Below, one piece after another: positions 1 to 8,568 of a DNA stretch of 64,000 nt. The stretch is from Eubacterium_U album (GTDB taxonomy: Bacteria; Bacillota; Clostridia; Lachnospirales; Lachnospiraceae): positions 186,001 through 250,000 of the forward strand of contig NZ_JAODBU010000002.1 of the NCBI RefSeq assembly GCF_025336545.1. The letters are read 5' to 3'. Under the pieces are notes generated by a model. It was given only the letters and a program-made list of their open reading frames with translations, was not told the DNA's origin and did no database searches. The position numbers and the translations under genes are program-made. Within the stretch, counting starts at the first letter, position 1. The number at the start of each line of letters is the position of its first letter.

Positions 1-473
1 TCTGTTCCAAGAATGTCCGAAAGCAAAAGTTCATTACCATCCCAGTCAACATTTAAAGGCTCATCTATAGATACTTCAAGTTTTGTTTTATTGTTTCTTC
101 TCAAATACATTAGTATTTCATTTTCAATACAACGTGATGCATATGTAGCAAGTTTTATGTTTTTATCTGTCTTAAACGTATTTATTCCTTTAATAAGACC
201 AATTGTTCCTATTGATATCAAATCTTCTACGCCTACCCCTGTATTATCAAATTTTTTTGCTATGTATACAACCAGTCTCAAATTATGTTCTATCAACATT
301 CTTCTTGCTGATTCATCATTTTCATTTATTAATTTTTCTAGCTGTTTCGCCTCTTCTTCACCCTCAAGTGGAGCCGGAAGCACATCCGGTCCTCCGATAT
401 AATGTACTTCATTAGACTCATCTGAAAGTATCCATCTGGTAAGCACAGGAATCACATTTAAATTTTTAAGCAA
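1..473 (-). CDS. sigE: Sporulation sigma factor SigE (5' part only)
   Basis: This is the N-terminal part of a sigma-70 family factor that continues past the left edge. The translated minus strand carries a region-2 core with motifs such as LVVYIAKKF, GVEDLISIGTIGLIKG and KLATYASRCIENEILMYL, which are typical of the mother-cell factor sigma-E. SigE is made as an inactive pro-protein and cut by SpoIIGA. The gene lies immediately downstream of spoIIGA on the same strand, as in Bacillus and Clostridia. I chose a TTG start at 471-473 because GAGAGGAGAG sits just upstream and no in-frame ATG fits better. Region 4 lies outside the window. The identification is strong because family and neighbour agree. 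Confidence 0.93.
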   Translation of the reverse strand, partial: MLKNLNVIPVLTRWILSDESNEVHYIGGPDVLPAPLEGEEEAKQLEKLINENDESARRMLIEHNLRLVVYIAKKFDNTGVGVEDLISIGTIGLIKGINTFKTDKNIKLATYASRCIENEILMYLRRNNKTKLEVSIDEPLNVDWDGNELLLSDILGT

Positions 474-497
474 TTTTTCTCTCCTCTCTTTTATTTT

Positions 498-605
498 TAA
501 TTGTGGACATGCATTGCAATTTCGCAATCATCTATTTACTTTGTTTCAAAATTGTGAGCGTGTATTACAATTCTCGCAATCGCCTATTTGTTTTTGATTT
601 GTTTC
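498..605 (-). repeat. Imperfect tandem duplication at the spoIIGA-sigE junction
   Basis: Two adjacent copies of about 50-57 bp share the order AATTGTG, a TGCATTG/TGTATTA block, CGCAATC and TTGTTTCA (about 498-547 and 549-605). One copy forms the last codons of spoIIGA; the other lies after the stop and before sigE. It looks like a local duplication that extended the end of spoIIGA or left a relic behind it. Confidence 0.6.
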
Positions 606-1451
606 ACTATTATGTAGAATAAATTCAGAATTTAAAAGCATCTGATATTTTTTATCGTTATTAAACATTCCTTTATAAATTCCTAATACCGGATTTGAAA
701 TTTTCAAATTAATGTCTCTATTTTTAATTTCCATATAATCAACAGTAATTCCCGTCAATATTCCATTTTGACTTCCAACTGATTTGAATGGAATAAGAAA
801 ACATTTCTCATTTCCGGTTAAAATTTGTTTTATTACATTGTATTGCAAAACAGATACCGGTCTGCCTTTGTACGGTTCTCTTAAACTATTTCCTGTATCT
901 TCTAAAGCGACTGTTTCTATCTTTGAATCGCCATTTACAATTCGTACATTATACAGATTTTTGCGGATCTTGAGTTTGTTTAGCATTTGATAAACTGCCA
1001 CCTTCATTAACAGACATCCAATTACTATTCCAAACATCAGCATTAGTACATTTAATTTTTTGTGTTCCTGTGTTTTTGCCTGTGCCACTGTTTTCCCCCA
1101 AAAACTATAGCTGCTAAGCATTGATACCACCCCATTCAACACAAAAGTAACACAATATACAACAGTCAGCATTTTTATTCCAGATAACTTTCTGTTATTA
1201 AACGCAATTCCGGTCATTATGTATGGGACAACCAGCCATGTAAATAATATTTGCAACACTCCGTATTTTACTTTAAGCACTAATATTATTACACTGTAAG
1301 TTGCTCCAAATAAAGCTGCGATAACACATCTGATTGCTGTTCGTACCTCTATTTTTCCTTTAAAGTTAAGTATCTGTTTTGCAACAACTAAAATAATAAA
1401 ATCCATTAGAAAGTTTATTGCAAAATACACGTCTACATATATTACATGCAT
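546..1451 (-). CDS. spoIIGA: Sporulation sigma-E processing peptidase SpoIIGA
   Basis: SpoIIGA is the membrane aspartic protease that cleaves pro-sigma-E in the mother cell after a signal from the forespore. The N-terminal 160 residues are five hydrophobic segments. The C-terminal half is the protease domain, with the catalytic motif LEDTGNSL at about residues 186-193. The length of 301 residues is normal. The ATG at 1451 has a strong GGAGGTG site at good spacing. The gene is directly upstream of sigE, its substrate, on the same strand. The last 17 residues (GDCENCNTRSQF) come from the tandem duplication described separately and are probably not conserved. Confidence 0.93.
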   Translation of the reverse strand: MHVIYVDVYFAINFLMDFIILVVAKQILNFKGKIEVRTAIRCVIAALFGATYSVIILVLKVKYGVLQILFTWLVVPYIMTGIAFNNRKLSGIKMLTVVYCVTFVLNGVVSMLSSYSFWGKTVAQAKTQEHKKLNVLMLMFGIVIGCLLMKVAVYQMLNKLKIRKNLYNVRIVNGDSKIETVALEDTGNSLREPYKGRPVSVLQYNVIKQILTGNEKCFLIPFKSVGSQNGILTGITVDYMEIKNRDINLKISNPVLGIYKGMFNNDKKYQMLLNSEFILHNSETNQKQIGDCENCNTRSQF

Positions 1452-1524
1452 CCTTCACCTCCAAATGGTAAAGCCATTATATACTTAAATCCCCGAAAAA
1501 TTTGTCGAACTCTCGTGTAATAAA

Positions 1525-1557
1525 AAAATACATTTACAAAAAATGTAAATGTATTTT
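1525..1557 (-). terminator. Terminator after pdxT
   Basis: An inverted repeat AATACATTTAC / GTAAATGTATT is followed on the minus strand by a run of T. It lies between the pdxT stop and the spoIIGA start and should end the pdxST transcript. Confidence 0.75.
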
Positions 1558-1617
1558 TCTTAAAACGTAAAATCTGATTTCATGACATCTTTAATCTTTA
1601 ATAAATAAAAGTAAATT

Positions 1618-2190
1618 TTATTTATTATTTATTATCATATCTACGAAATATTTATGTATTTTATCACTCTCATTTAATTCAGGATGAAATGACATTGCTA
1701 ACATATTATTGTATTTTACGGCTACAATTTTTTCATTTACCACAGCCATAATTTCTGTGCCACATTTAACTGCTTCCACATATGGAGCCCTGATAAATGT
1801 CATTGGGACCTTTCCTATCCCCTTCATTTCTTCTTCCGTATAAAAGCTGCCTAATTGTCTTCCATAAGCATTTCTCTTTACTTTTACAGGCAACAGTCCT
1901 AAATGAACTTTATCATCATTTGCTATTTCTTCAGCTAAAAGTATCATTCCTGCACATGTTGCAAGTACCGGAAGTCCTTTTTTTATTTTATTTTTTATTT
2001 CGTCTTCCATTCCAAGTTCTTTGATTAATTTACCCTGAACTGTACTCTCTCCCCCTGGAAGTATAATGCCATCAAATTCTTTATCCAAATCTTCTTTTTT
2101 ACGAAGTTCAATGCATTCTACCCCTAACTTTTCAAGCATTTTTTCATGTTCTATAAATGCGCCCTGCACTGCAAGTACTGCAACTTTCAT
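1618..2190 (-). CDS. pdxT: Pyridoxal 5'-phosphate synthase, glutaminase subunit PdxT
   Basis: PdxT releases ammonia from glutamine for PdxS in the DXP-independent route to vitamin B6. The 190-residue length fits the family. Visible class-I amidotransferase features are the oxyanion motif LPGGEST (about residues 46-52), the nucleophile Cys in LATCAGM (about residue 79), and the C-terminal HPEL bearing the catalytic His. The start has TAAGGAGGC at good spacing. It lies 60 bp downstream of pdxS on the same strand, so the two subunits are co-transcribed and end at the hairpin near 1540. Confidence 0.96.
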   Translation of the reverse strand: MKVAVLAVQGAFIEHEKMLEKLGVECIELRKKEDLDKEFDGIILPGGESTVQGKLIKELGMEDEIKNKIKKGLPVLATCAGMILLAEEIANDDKVHLGLLPVKVKRNAYGRQLGSFYTEEEMKGIGKVPMTFIRAPYVEAVKCGTEIMAVVNEKIVAVKYNNMLAMSFHPELNESDKIHKYFVDMIINNK

Positions 2191-2250
2191 TGTATGCCTC
2201 CTTACATTTTAGTATCAGATATAATCTAAAATTTACATTTTAAAATTATA

Positions 2251-3126
2251 TTATTCTCCTCTTTTTGCCATTAAAAGTTCAATTTCCTGCTCGTTAATTC
2301 CAACCATGGCCTCACCTAAATCTTCTGATAATTCAGCAAGCATTTCATAATCATTGTAGTTTGTTACAGCCTTTACTATAGCCTGAGCACGTTTCTTAGG
2401 ATTTCCTGATTTAAATATACCTGATCCTACAAATACACCTTCTGCTCCTAACTGCATCATTAAAGCTGCATCTGCAGGAGTTGCAACTCCACCTGCTGCA
2501 AAGTTAACAACCGGAAGTCTGTGATTTTCATGAACATATAATACTAAATCATATGGAACTCTTAATTCTTTTGCTACTTCGTATAATTCATCTTCTCTCA
2601 TTGATCCGATTCTGGCAATTTCCTGATTCATCATTCTCATATGACGCACTGCCTGAACAACATCACCTGTTCCAGGTTCTCCTTTTGTTCTAATCATTGA
2701 AGCACCTTCATTGATTCTTCTTAAAGCTTCTCCTAAATCCTTTGCGCCACATACGAATGGAACATTAAATTTTGTCTTATCAATATGGAATACATCATCT
2801 GCCGGTGATAACACTTCACTTTCATCTATGTAATCGATTTCAATTGCTTCTAAAATCTGAGCTTCAGCAAAATGACCGATTCTGCACTTTGCCATGACAG
2901 GAATTGAAACTGCTTCCTGAATTCCTTTAATCATTGCAGGGTCACTCATTCTTGCTACACCGCCTGCTGCTCTAATATCTGCCGGAATTCTTTCAAGTGC
3001 CATTACCGCACATGCTCCTGCTTCTTCTGCTATCTTTGCCTGTTCCGGTGTTGTAACATCCATAATTACTCCACCCTTTAACATCTGTGCTAATTCCTTA
3101 TTAAGTTCATATCTTTTATTTGCCAT
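2251..3126 (-). CDS. pdxS: Pyridoxal 5'-phosphate synthase lyase subunit PdxS
   Basis: PdxS makes pyridoxal 5'-phosphate from ribose 5-phosphate, glyceraldehyde 3-phosphate and the ammonia supplied by PdxT, as a dodecamer of (beta/alpha)8 barrels. The 291-residue length is typical. Motifs include GVARMSDPAMI and VMAKCRIGH, which carries the catalytic Lys corresponding to the first active-site lysine of the family, and AAGGVATPADAALMMQLG near the C terminus. The ATG follows AAGGAGAG. It is the first gene of a two-gene pdxST operon. No riboswitch or operator is evident in the 235 bp upstream, which also hold the terminator of the preceding ABC operon. Confidence 0.97.
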   Translation of the reverse strand: MANKRYELNKELAQMLKGGVIMDVTTPEQAKIAEEAGACAVMALERIPADIRAAGGVARMSDPAMIKGIQEAVSIPVMAKCRIGHFAEAQILEAIEIDYIDESEVLSPADDVFHIDKTKFNVPFVCGAKDLGEALRRINEGASMIRTKGEPGTGDVVQAVRHMRMMNQEIARIGSMREDELYEVAKELRVPYDLVLYVHENHRLPVVNFAAGGVATPADAALMMQLGAEGVFVGSGIFKSGNPKKRAQAIVKAVTNYNDYEMLAELSEDLGEAMVGINEQEIELLMAKRGE

Positions 3127-3254
3127 TTTTGCTCTCCTTATAATACCTTTATTTGTATTTATTTTTAGGATTACAAACGCGTCTGTAAATTCAACCTATT
3201 CTCTTTTATATTTAGGCTTCTAATTTGATATATCTTTTTTACTTTTACATAATA

Positions 3255-3314
3255 CAAAAAAACTGATACTGTCTAAATATCCATTTTAGCATTTTTAGAC
3301 AATACCAGTTTTTT
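3255..3314 (-). terminator. Terminator after the ABC-transporter operon
   Basis: A long stem (AACTGATACTGTCTAAA paired with TTTAGACAATACCAGTT) with A and T runs on either side lies just after the permease stop, between it and pdxS. Confidence 0.85.
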
Positions 3315-3361
3315 ATATTTATTCATTTGTATTAATTATGCTTATTATCATGACTTATATT

Positions 3362-4660
3362 TTAATCCCATCCTACACTTTCTTCCTGAACTATATATTT
3401 TTTTGGAATATGCACATTTACCTCATAACTTGACAAATAGTAATTTTCCACATCAGTATTGTACCCAACATTACTATTGTCAAATCTATTCGTAAAACTA
3501 CCTAAAAATACATCTTTAGACAACACTAAATACAGTTTATTTTGCTGTTTGCTTTCTATATGCATCTTATGATTCTTTATATATACATTAAATTCCATAT
3601 TTTCATATATATCCTTAATATAATCGCTATGTATTTCCGGTGCATGCCTTACTATTTCTACATACGGTTCAGTTTCTCCATCTTCCAGTGCTGAAATTGA
3701 ATAACCATGTATCATCATTTGACTTTCAATATCAGCATCCATATCAATTTTTTCACCATCTGAAATATTCAATGGATATCTTACAGTTTCTACAGAATCA
3801 TCAACATAATCATCAACATAATCAACAACATTTTGTTCACTAACATATGATGTACCCATAACTGCTGCCATTAGTGTAATTGCTAATAGCACCGCACTAA
3901 TTACTTTATTTCCATTTTTACTGTCTTTTATGTTTATTTCTAACAATAACCCTGCACTAAAGCAAACAACTGATGTAATTAATATTTTACATATGTACAC
4001 CCATATATTATTTTCAAAACAATAGAAATTAACAACTGTCTTTGCCATATCAAAAATAATATTATTTCTTTGCCAAATAAAAATTGATACAAATAGTACA
4101 ACCATCACAATAGAAGCTGCTATACTTTTCCTAAACACTGTACTTACAAACTGCATAATACATGTGACGAAAACTATCCACATTAGTCCCATAACAAAAA
4201 ACAACAATACATTTTTTACAACCATTTCATTAACAACAACTAATTTATCATTATATTGCTCTATTAATTTTGCCAGACCATATCCTAACACCATATTTAA
4301 TGTGCATTGTAAAATCCATATTATTCCAACTGTATTCATTGTTAGAAAATGAGATAAATATATTGTTTTACTGTTACACGGATAATTATTTACGTAGTCT
4401 TTATAAAAAGAATTAAAATATGTCATTACTACTATAAATATAATAGATGCAATAATTGCATATTGTCCATCAATTCCCATGTAATCAAATATTATGTCCC
4501 CTTTTTCATTATTAAAGTAAGAAAATAAAAGACTCAAAACCCAATCAATTTCCATAAAAAACGTTACCGGTATAATAATCATCATAACCTGCTTTATTCT
4601 ATACATTTTGAGTCGCAATTTATACAAATCAAATATATTTTTACGCTCTATTTTTCCCAT
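3362..4660 (-). CDS. ABC-2 type transporter permease
   Basis: This 432-residue protein has about six hydrophobic segments in residues 25-270, then a short helix and a hydrophilic C-terminal domain of about 150 residues rich in Asp and Glu. It overlaps the ATPase gene by 13 bp, so it is translationally coupled and is the membrane half of the exporter. The layout GntR regulator, ATPase, permease is that of YtrA-type operons, which in Firmicutes respond to cell-wall stress or antimicrobial peptides. The substrate cannot be read from the sequence. The family assignment rests on context and membrane topology. Confidence 0.75.
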   Translation of the reverse strand: MGKIERKNIFDLYKLRLKMYRIKQVMMIIIPVTFFMEIDWVLSLLFSYFNNEKGDIIFDYMGIDGQYAIIASIIFIVVMTYFNSFYKDYVNNYPCNSKTIYLSHFLTMNTVGIIWILQCTLNMVLGYGLAKLIEQYNDKLVVVNEMVVKNVLLFFVMGLMWIVFVTCIMQFVSTVFRKSIAASIVMVVLFVSIFIWQRNNIIFDMAKTVVNFYCFENNIWVYICKILITSVVCFSAGLLLEINIKDSKNGNKVISAVLLAITLMAAVMGTSYVSEQNVVDYVDDYVDDSVETVRYPLNISDGEKIDMDADIESQMMIHGYSISALEDGETEPYVEIVRHAPEIHSDYIKDIYENMEFNVYIKNHKMHIESKQQNKLYLVLSKDVFLGSFTNRFDNSNVGYNTDVENYYLSSYEVNVHIPKKYIVQEESVGWD

Positions 4661-5556
4661 AATTTTTCCAAATCCTCTCCTAAATTTACCGTTGTTCTAT
4701 ACATATAGAATTCTTCTGCTGTCAATCTTTCAGCAATAAGTCCCTTATCCTTAATCTCTTCCATAACAGTTTTATTGTAATCTTCTTCCACAACAGCAAT
4801 ATTATTAGTCTCGCATAATTGTTTAAAAATAACTTTCTTATCTTTTACAAATTCAGTTACCTGCTGTCTTGTTCCTTTTACCTTAAATGCTTTATGTTTC
4901 ATTTCATCTACATCGCCATTATAAAGAATCTGTCCAGCCCCAATCATACATATATTTGCAAGTATATTTTCCATCTCTGATAGCAAATGACTTGAAATTA
5001 ATATTGTTCTTGGATATTCTATATAATCACGTAATATAATATCGTATATCTGTTTTCTTCTTACAGAATCCGCTCCCGATACAGGTTCATCTAAAATTGT
5101 AATTTCTGCTCTTGAAGCAATTGCACATATAAAATTAAATATTGTTGTCTGACCTTTCGACAAACGTCCTATCCTTTTGTTCTGTTCTATATCAAAAACA
5201 TCCATTAACTTATTTGCAAAATTAATATCAAAATTCTTATACATTAATTTATGATATTGAAGTATATCTTTTAACTTTGATCTGCTCTCAGTATTATAAG
5301 TGCTTGATGCATAGATTATTTTATTAGCAGTCTCAATGTCAGTTGCCGGATCCCTGTCATCAATTAATACACTTCCTTCATCGGGACTGAGTTTTCCTGC
5401 TATAAGCTTCATCAATGTTGTCTTTCCTTCACCATTTCTTCCAACTATTCCAACTATTTGTCCCGGTGCTATGCTAACATTTAAACCATTGAATATCTTT
5501 TTACTTTTATATCCATATCCAAATTTCAGATTTTCTATTTTAATCTCATTACTCAT
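4648..5556 (-). CDS. ABC transporter ATP-binding protein
   Basis: A 302-residue ATPase that powers the adjacent permease. Walker A is GRNGEGKTT (about residues 38-46). The signature reads LSKGQ instead of LSGGQ, Walker B is ITILDEPVSGAD, and the switch His is in ISSHLLSE. The last 90 residues are an accessory domain. Its ATG overlaps the stop of the GntR gene by one base (TAATG), and its 3' end overlaps the permease by 13 bp, which gives a tightly coupled three-gene operon. The family is secure; the substrate is unknown. Confidence 0.92.
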   Translation of the reverse strand: MSNEIKIENLKFGYGYKSKKIFNGLNVSIAPGQIVGIVGRNGEGKTTLMKLIAGKLSPDEGSVLIDDRDPATDIETANKIIYASSTYNTESRSKLKDILQYHKLMYKNFDINFANKLMDVFDIEQNKRIGRLSKGQTTIFNFICAIASRAEITILDEPVSGADSVRRKQIYDIILRDYIEYPRTILISSHLLSEMENILANICMIGAGQILYNGDVDEMKHKAFKVKGTRQQVTEFVKDKKVIFKQLCETNNIAVVEEDYNKTVMEEIKDKGLIAERLTAEEFYMYRTTVNLGEDLEKLWEK

Positions 5557-5933
5557 TACTGCCCTATCTCCTTATATTTTTCTTCTATCAGCTCAATCAC
5601 TTCCTGTTTAGACATCGATAATCTTTTTCCCCAGCAAACCAGGTCATCTACTATCTTAGTCATCTCTTCTTTTCGTTTTCTGTCTTCAACAAGTTTTTTA
5701 GCATTAACTGCAATGGTCATTGCCTGACCTCTTTTCTTAATTAAAATTCCTCTGTTGACAAGAAGATTTATTCCCTTTGCAGCTGTTGCCGGATTAACAT
5801 GCAATTCCTTTGCCAAAACCAATTGTGAATAACATGATTCTCCTTCTTCGAGTTTACCTGATAAAATATCGTCTTCTATAGCATCTGCAATTTGAACATA
5901 AATAGGGACCATACTATTTTCATTAATATCCAT
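5556..5933 (-). CDS. GntR-family (YtrA-type) transcriptional repressor
   Basis: This 125-residue protein has an N-terminal winged helix (PIYVQIADAIEDDILSGKL, then a recognition-helix region with NPATAAKGINLL) and a short C-terminal tail of about 50 residues. That size is diagnostic of the YtrA subfamily, which has no ligand-binding domain of the FadR or HutC type. It probably represses its own operon through the inverted repeat that lies between its promoter and start codon. The ATG follows GTAGGAGAAAC. Confidence 0.9.
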   Translation of the reverse strand: MDINENSMVPIYVQIADAIEDDILSGKLEEGESCYSQLVLAKELHVNPATAAKGINLLVNRGILIKKRGQAMTIAVNAKKLVEDRKRKEEMTKIVDDLVCWGKRLSMSKQEVIELIEEKYKEIGQ

Positions 5934-5944
5934 TATGTTTCTCC

Positions 5945-5995
5945 TACTACATTACTCATATAATGTAGCATAGTTGTAGTGTAGTTATTTGTCAA
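5945..5995 (-). promoter_or_regulatory. Promoter and operator of the GntR-ABC operon
   Basis: Minus-strand TTGACA (5990-5995), a 17-bp spacer and TATGCT (5967-5972) form a promoter. Just downstream is a perfect inverted repeat CTACATTA-6-TAATGTAG (5945-5966), and CTACA half-sites recur inside the promoter. This is a good candidate operator for the GntR protein encoded 12 bp further on. Confidence 0.75.
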
Positions 5996-6005
5996 GTTGA
6001 ACGCA

Positions 6006-6047
6006 AAAAGAGACAGACCTATATCAAATACGAGTCTGTCTCTTTTA
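6006..6047 (-). terminator. Terminator after ftsZ
   Basis: The stem AAAAGAGACAGAC / GTCTGTCTCTTTT lies just after the ftsZ stop, with a T-rich tail. It separates the dcw cluster from the ABC operon. Confidence 0.88.
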
Positions 6048-6063
6048 TATATTTTAATCTAAT

Positions 6064-7182
6064 TTATTTGTTCTGTAAGAAATCAGGAATCTTTAATTCT
6101 CTTGGTTCTACTGTTGGCTGTGGTTTTATCGGCTGACTTGATGTAAATGGCTTAATTGTTGATGCACCTGATATTCCGCCAAAAGGTCTTGTTGTTTTTC
6201 CTGTTGCAAATGGATTAGCTGTGATTGCACTACCCTGATCAATTCCTGTAGCCATAACAGTAATTGAACATTCATCAGGATATGTATCATCATAGCGAAC
6301 ACCAAAGATGATATTAGCATCTTCACCTGCTAATTCCTGAACATAACTTGCTGCTTCATTAGCTTCAAAGAGTGATACATCACCTGTAATATTAACGATA
6401 ACGTGCTTAGCACCTTCAATTGTTGTTTCAAGTAATGGAGATGTTACAGCCATCTGAACTGCTTCGTTAGCTTTTTCATCACCACTTGCTGAACCGATAC
6501 CGATATGTGCAATACCTGCATCTCTCATAACTGTCTGTACATCAGCAAAGTCAAGGTTAATTAATGCAGGTACATTAATTAAGTCTGTAATACCCTGTAC
6601 TGACTGCTGTAATACTTCATCAGCTTTCTTTAATGCTTCAGGCATTGTTGTTCTTCTATCAACGATTTCAAGTAATTTATCATTAGGAATAACAATTAAA
6701 GTATCAACATTTTCCTTTAATCTTTCTACTCCTGCTAATGCATTGTTCATTCTTGTCTTAGCTTCAAATCTAAATGGCTTTGTAACAACACCTACTGTAA
6801 GTACGCCCTGTTCCTTAGCGATTCTTGCAACAACAGGTGCAGCTCCTGTACCTGTTCCACCGCCCATACCACAAGTAACAAACACCATGTCTGCTCCCTT
6901 GATTAACTGAGCTAATTCTTCAACATTCTCTTCTGCTGCTGCTTCACCAACTTCAGGCTTAGCTCCTGCACCAAGTCCCTTAGTTACCTTTTCACCAATC
7001 TGTAATGTTGTTGGTGCTTTACATCTCTTTAATGCCTGTGCATCTGTATTTACACCAATAAATTCTACTCCACCTATATTTTCATCTATCATACGGTTAA
7101 CAGCATTATTACCTGCGCCACCAACGCCTATAACGATAATCTTTGCAACTGCTTCTGTTTCATTTGTTGTGATTTCTATCAA
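6064..7182 (-). CDS. ftsZ: Cell division GTPase FtsZ
   Basis: FtsZ polymerises at midcell to form the Z ring that recruits the division machinery. The tubulin signature GGGTGTGAAP is at about residues 107-116, and the T7 synergy loop NLDFADVQ carries the catalytic Asp. After a variable linker the C-terminal peptide LKIPDFLQNK matches the conserved tail that binds FtsA, SepF and other tethers. The length of 372 residues is normal. The gene ends the dcw cluster and is preceded by about 170 bp of AT-rich sequence that may hold its own promoter. Confidence 0.98.
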   Translation of the reverse strand: MIEITTNETEAVAKIIVIGVGGAGNNAVNRMIDENIGGVEFIGVNTDAQALKRCKAPTTLQIGEKVTKGLGAGAKPEVGEAAAEENVEELAQLIKGADMVFVTCGMGGGTGTGAAPVVARIAKEQGVLTVGVVTKPFRFEAKTRMNNALAGVERLKENVDTLIVIPNDKLLEIVDRRTTMPEALKKADEVLQQSVQGITDLINVPALINLDFADVQTVMRDAGIAHIGIGSASGDEKANEAVQMAVTSPLLETTIEGAKHVIVNITGDVSLFEANEAASYVQELAGEDANIIFGVRYDDTYPDECSITVMATGIDQGSAITANPFATGKTTRPFGGISGASTIKPFTSSQPIKPQPTVEPRELKIPDFLQNK

Positions 7183-7352
7183 GAGCTTGTCCTCCTTCGT
7201 TTCATTTCATTCATTATTCTCGATACTCTAACTCAATTAGTATACAACAATGTAGACAAAAAATCTACTTCATTGCATATATTATATATAATATATTCGT
7301 TTGAAAAAAATATCAACAAATTTTTTTACAAAATAATAATATTTTTAAATTT

Positions 7353-8546
7353 TTACCGTTCAACTGCTGTAGTTTCTTCATTTGTTGCTTCATTTGTTGC
7401 TTCATTACTTACCGGATTACTATTATTTTGTGTTTCATCCTGATTTGTACTATCCACACTCTCACTTTCACTCTGGGATGATGTCTTAGTTTCATTTTCC
7501 TTTAAAGTATATCCGCTTCCATCTGTACTCAAAGACTTCATGTTAAGAGTGCCTTTATATTTAAGTAGTCCTCCATCAATCATATCACTCAAATCTATCA
7601 TTTTTTCATTTAAGTCTCTACCTTTTCCAAATTCAATTTTTACTTTCTTTATGTAAATAGAAGCCTGTCCATCTTCTGTAATTTCAATTTTCTTTACATT
7701 AAAGTTATATTTCTGAATTGCCTGGGAAACAGTCAGTAGCAAATCATATACATCTTCATCTTTAACTTCAAATTTTTCATACAATTTAGGATTATTAATT
7801 TCGATTCCAACAACATTTGGAATACCTTTTATTTTCTCGGTAGCTAATTTTTCTATAACACCGTCTCTGTCAAAATAAATATATATGCCATCTTTTTCCA
7901 CATAACCAATTAGACTTTTTTCATATACCGATATTTGAAGTTTTGATGGTGACTTCATTTTGACATCATATTTATCTAAAAACGGAATTTCCACTTTTCC
8001 CATTCCGGTTTTCGCTTTTAACCAGAATACAAATGTATTTTTATTTTTTCCATCTTTAAATATGTAATCCGTCAATTCCTGCTGTGTGTATATTTCATTT
8101 CCTTTCATTTCTACGGAATTTAATTTAAAGCCAAAATATATAATGCAAAATACCGCTGCCACAACTGCAGAAATACTTAAAACAACTTTAAGCACCTTTC
8201 TTAAAGTTCTTGTTGCCTTTCTAAATCGCATTTTACGTATTCTTTTTTTACTTTCTTTTTGAATACGCCTTTCTTCTTTCTCCTCGTTCTTTCTTGCTCT
8301 TTCCTGTGCTTTTTTCTGCAGAATTCTCTCTTTTTCTTCTGCCTTTTTAGCCTGAAGTTTTTTCTTTCTCTGTTCCTGACGTCTTAGCTCTTCCTGACGT
8401 CTTTCATTTCTTTCTCTATTTTCTCTTTCGTTTCTTCGTCTTTGTTCGGTTCTTTCCGCCTGCTGATGATTTTTTATCTGCGTCTGATGTCGATGTTGAC
8501 GCTGTTTTTTCATCTGCGCACGTTTTCTATCCATTTTTCTGCTCAT
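7353..8546 (-). CDS. divIB: Division protein DivIB/FtsQ
   Basis: DivIB/FtsQ is a bitopic division protein that works with FtsL and DivIC to regulate septal peptidoglycan synthesis. Here residues 1-115 are an unusually long, highly charged Arg/Lys/Glu/Gln coiled coil in the cytoplasm. A membrane segment follows at about 118-140, then a POTRA domain beginning LNSVEMKGNEIY and the FtsQ beta domain. The C-terminal 40 residues are Ser/Thr/Asn/Glu-rich and include a short NEAT repeat. The gene lies 22 bp downstream of ftsW and before ftsZ, as expected. The 397-residue length is longer than Bacillus DivIB because of the two low-complexity ends. Confidence 0.88.
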   Translation of the reverse strand: MSRKMDRKRAQMKKQRQHRHQTQIKNHQQAERTEQRRRNERENRERNERRQEELRRQEQRKKKLQAKKAEEKERILQKKAQERARKNEEKEERRIQKESKKRIRKMRFRKATRTLRKVLKVVLSISAVVAAVFCIIYFGFKLNSVEMKGNEIYTQQELTDYIFKDGKNKNTFVFWLKAKTGMGKVEIPFLDKYDVKMKSPSKLQISVYEKSLIGYVEKDGIYIYFDRDGVIEKLATEKIKGIPNVVGIEINNPKLYEKFEVKDEDVYDLLLTVSQAIQKYNFNVKKIEITEDGQASIYIKKVKIEFGKGRDLNEKMIDLSDMIDGGLLKYKGTLNMKSLSTDGSGYTLKENETKTSSQSESESVDSTNQDETQNNSNPVSNEATNEATNEETTAVER

Positions 8547-8568
8547 AAAACTGCATCAACTCCTTTTC

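Noticed and set aside
13..402. Open frame on the plus strand opposite sigE
   Set aside because: It is antisense to a clear sigma-factor gene and has no ribosome site.
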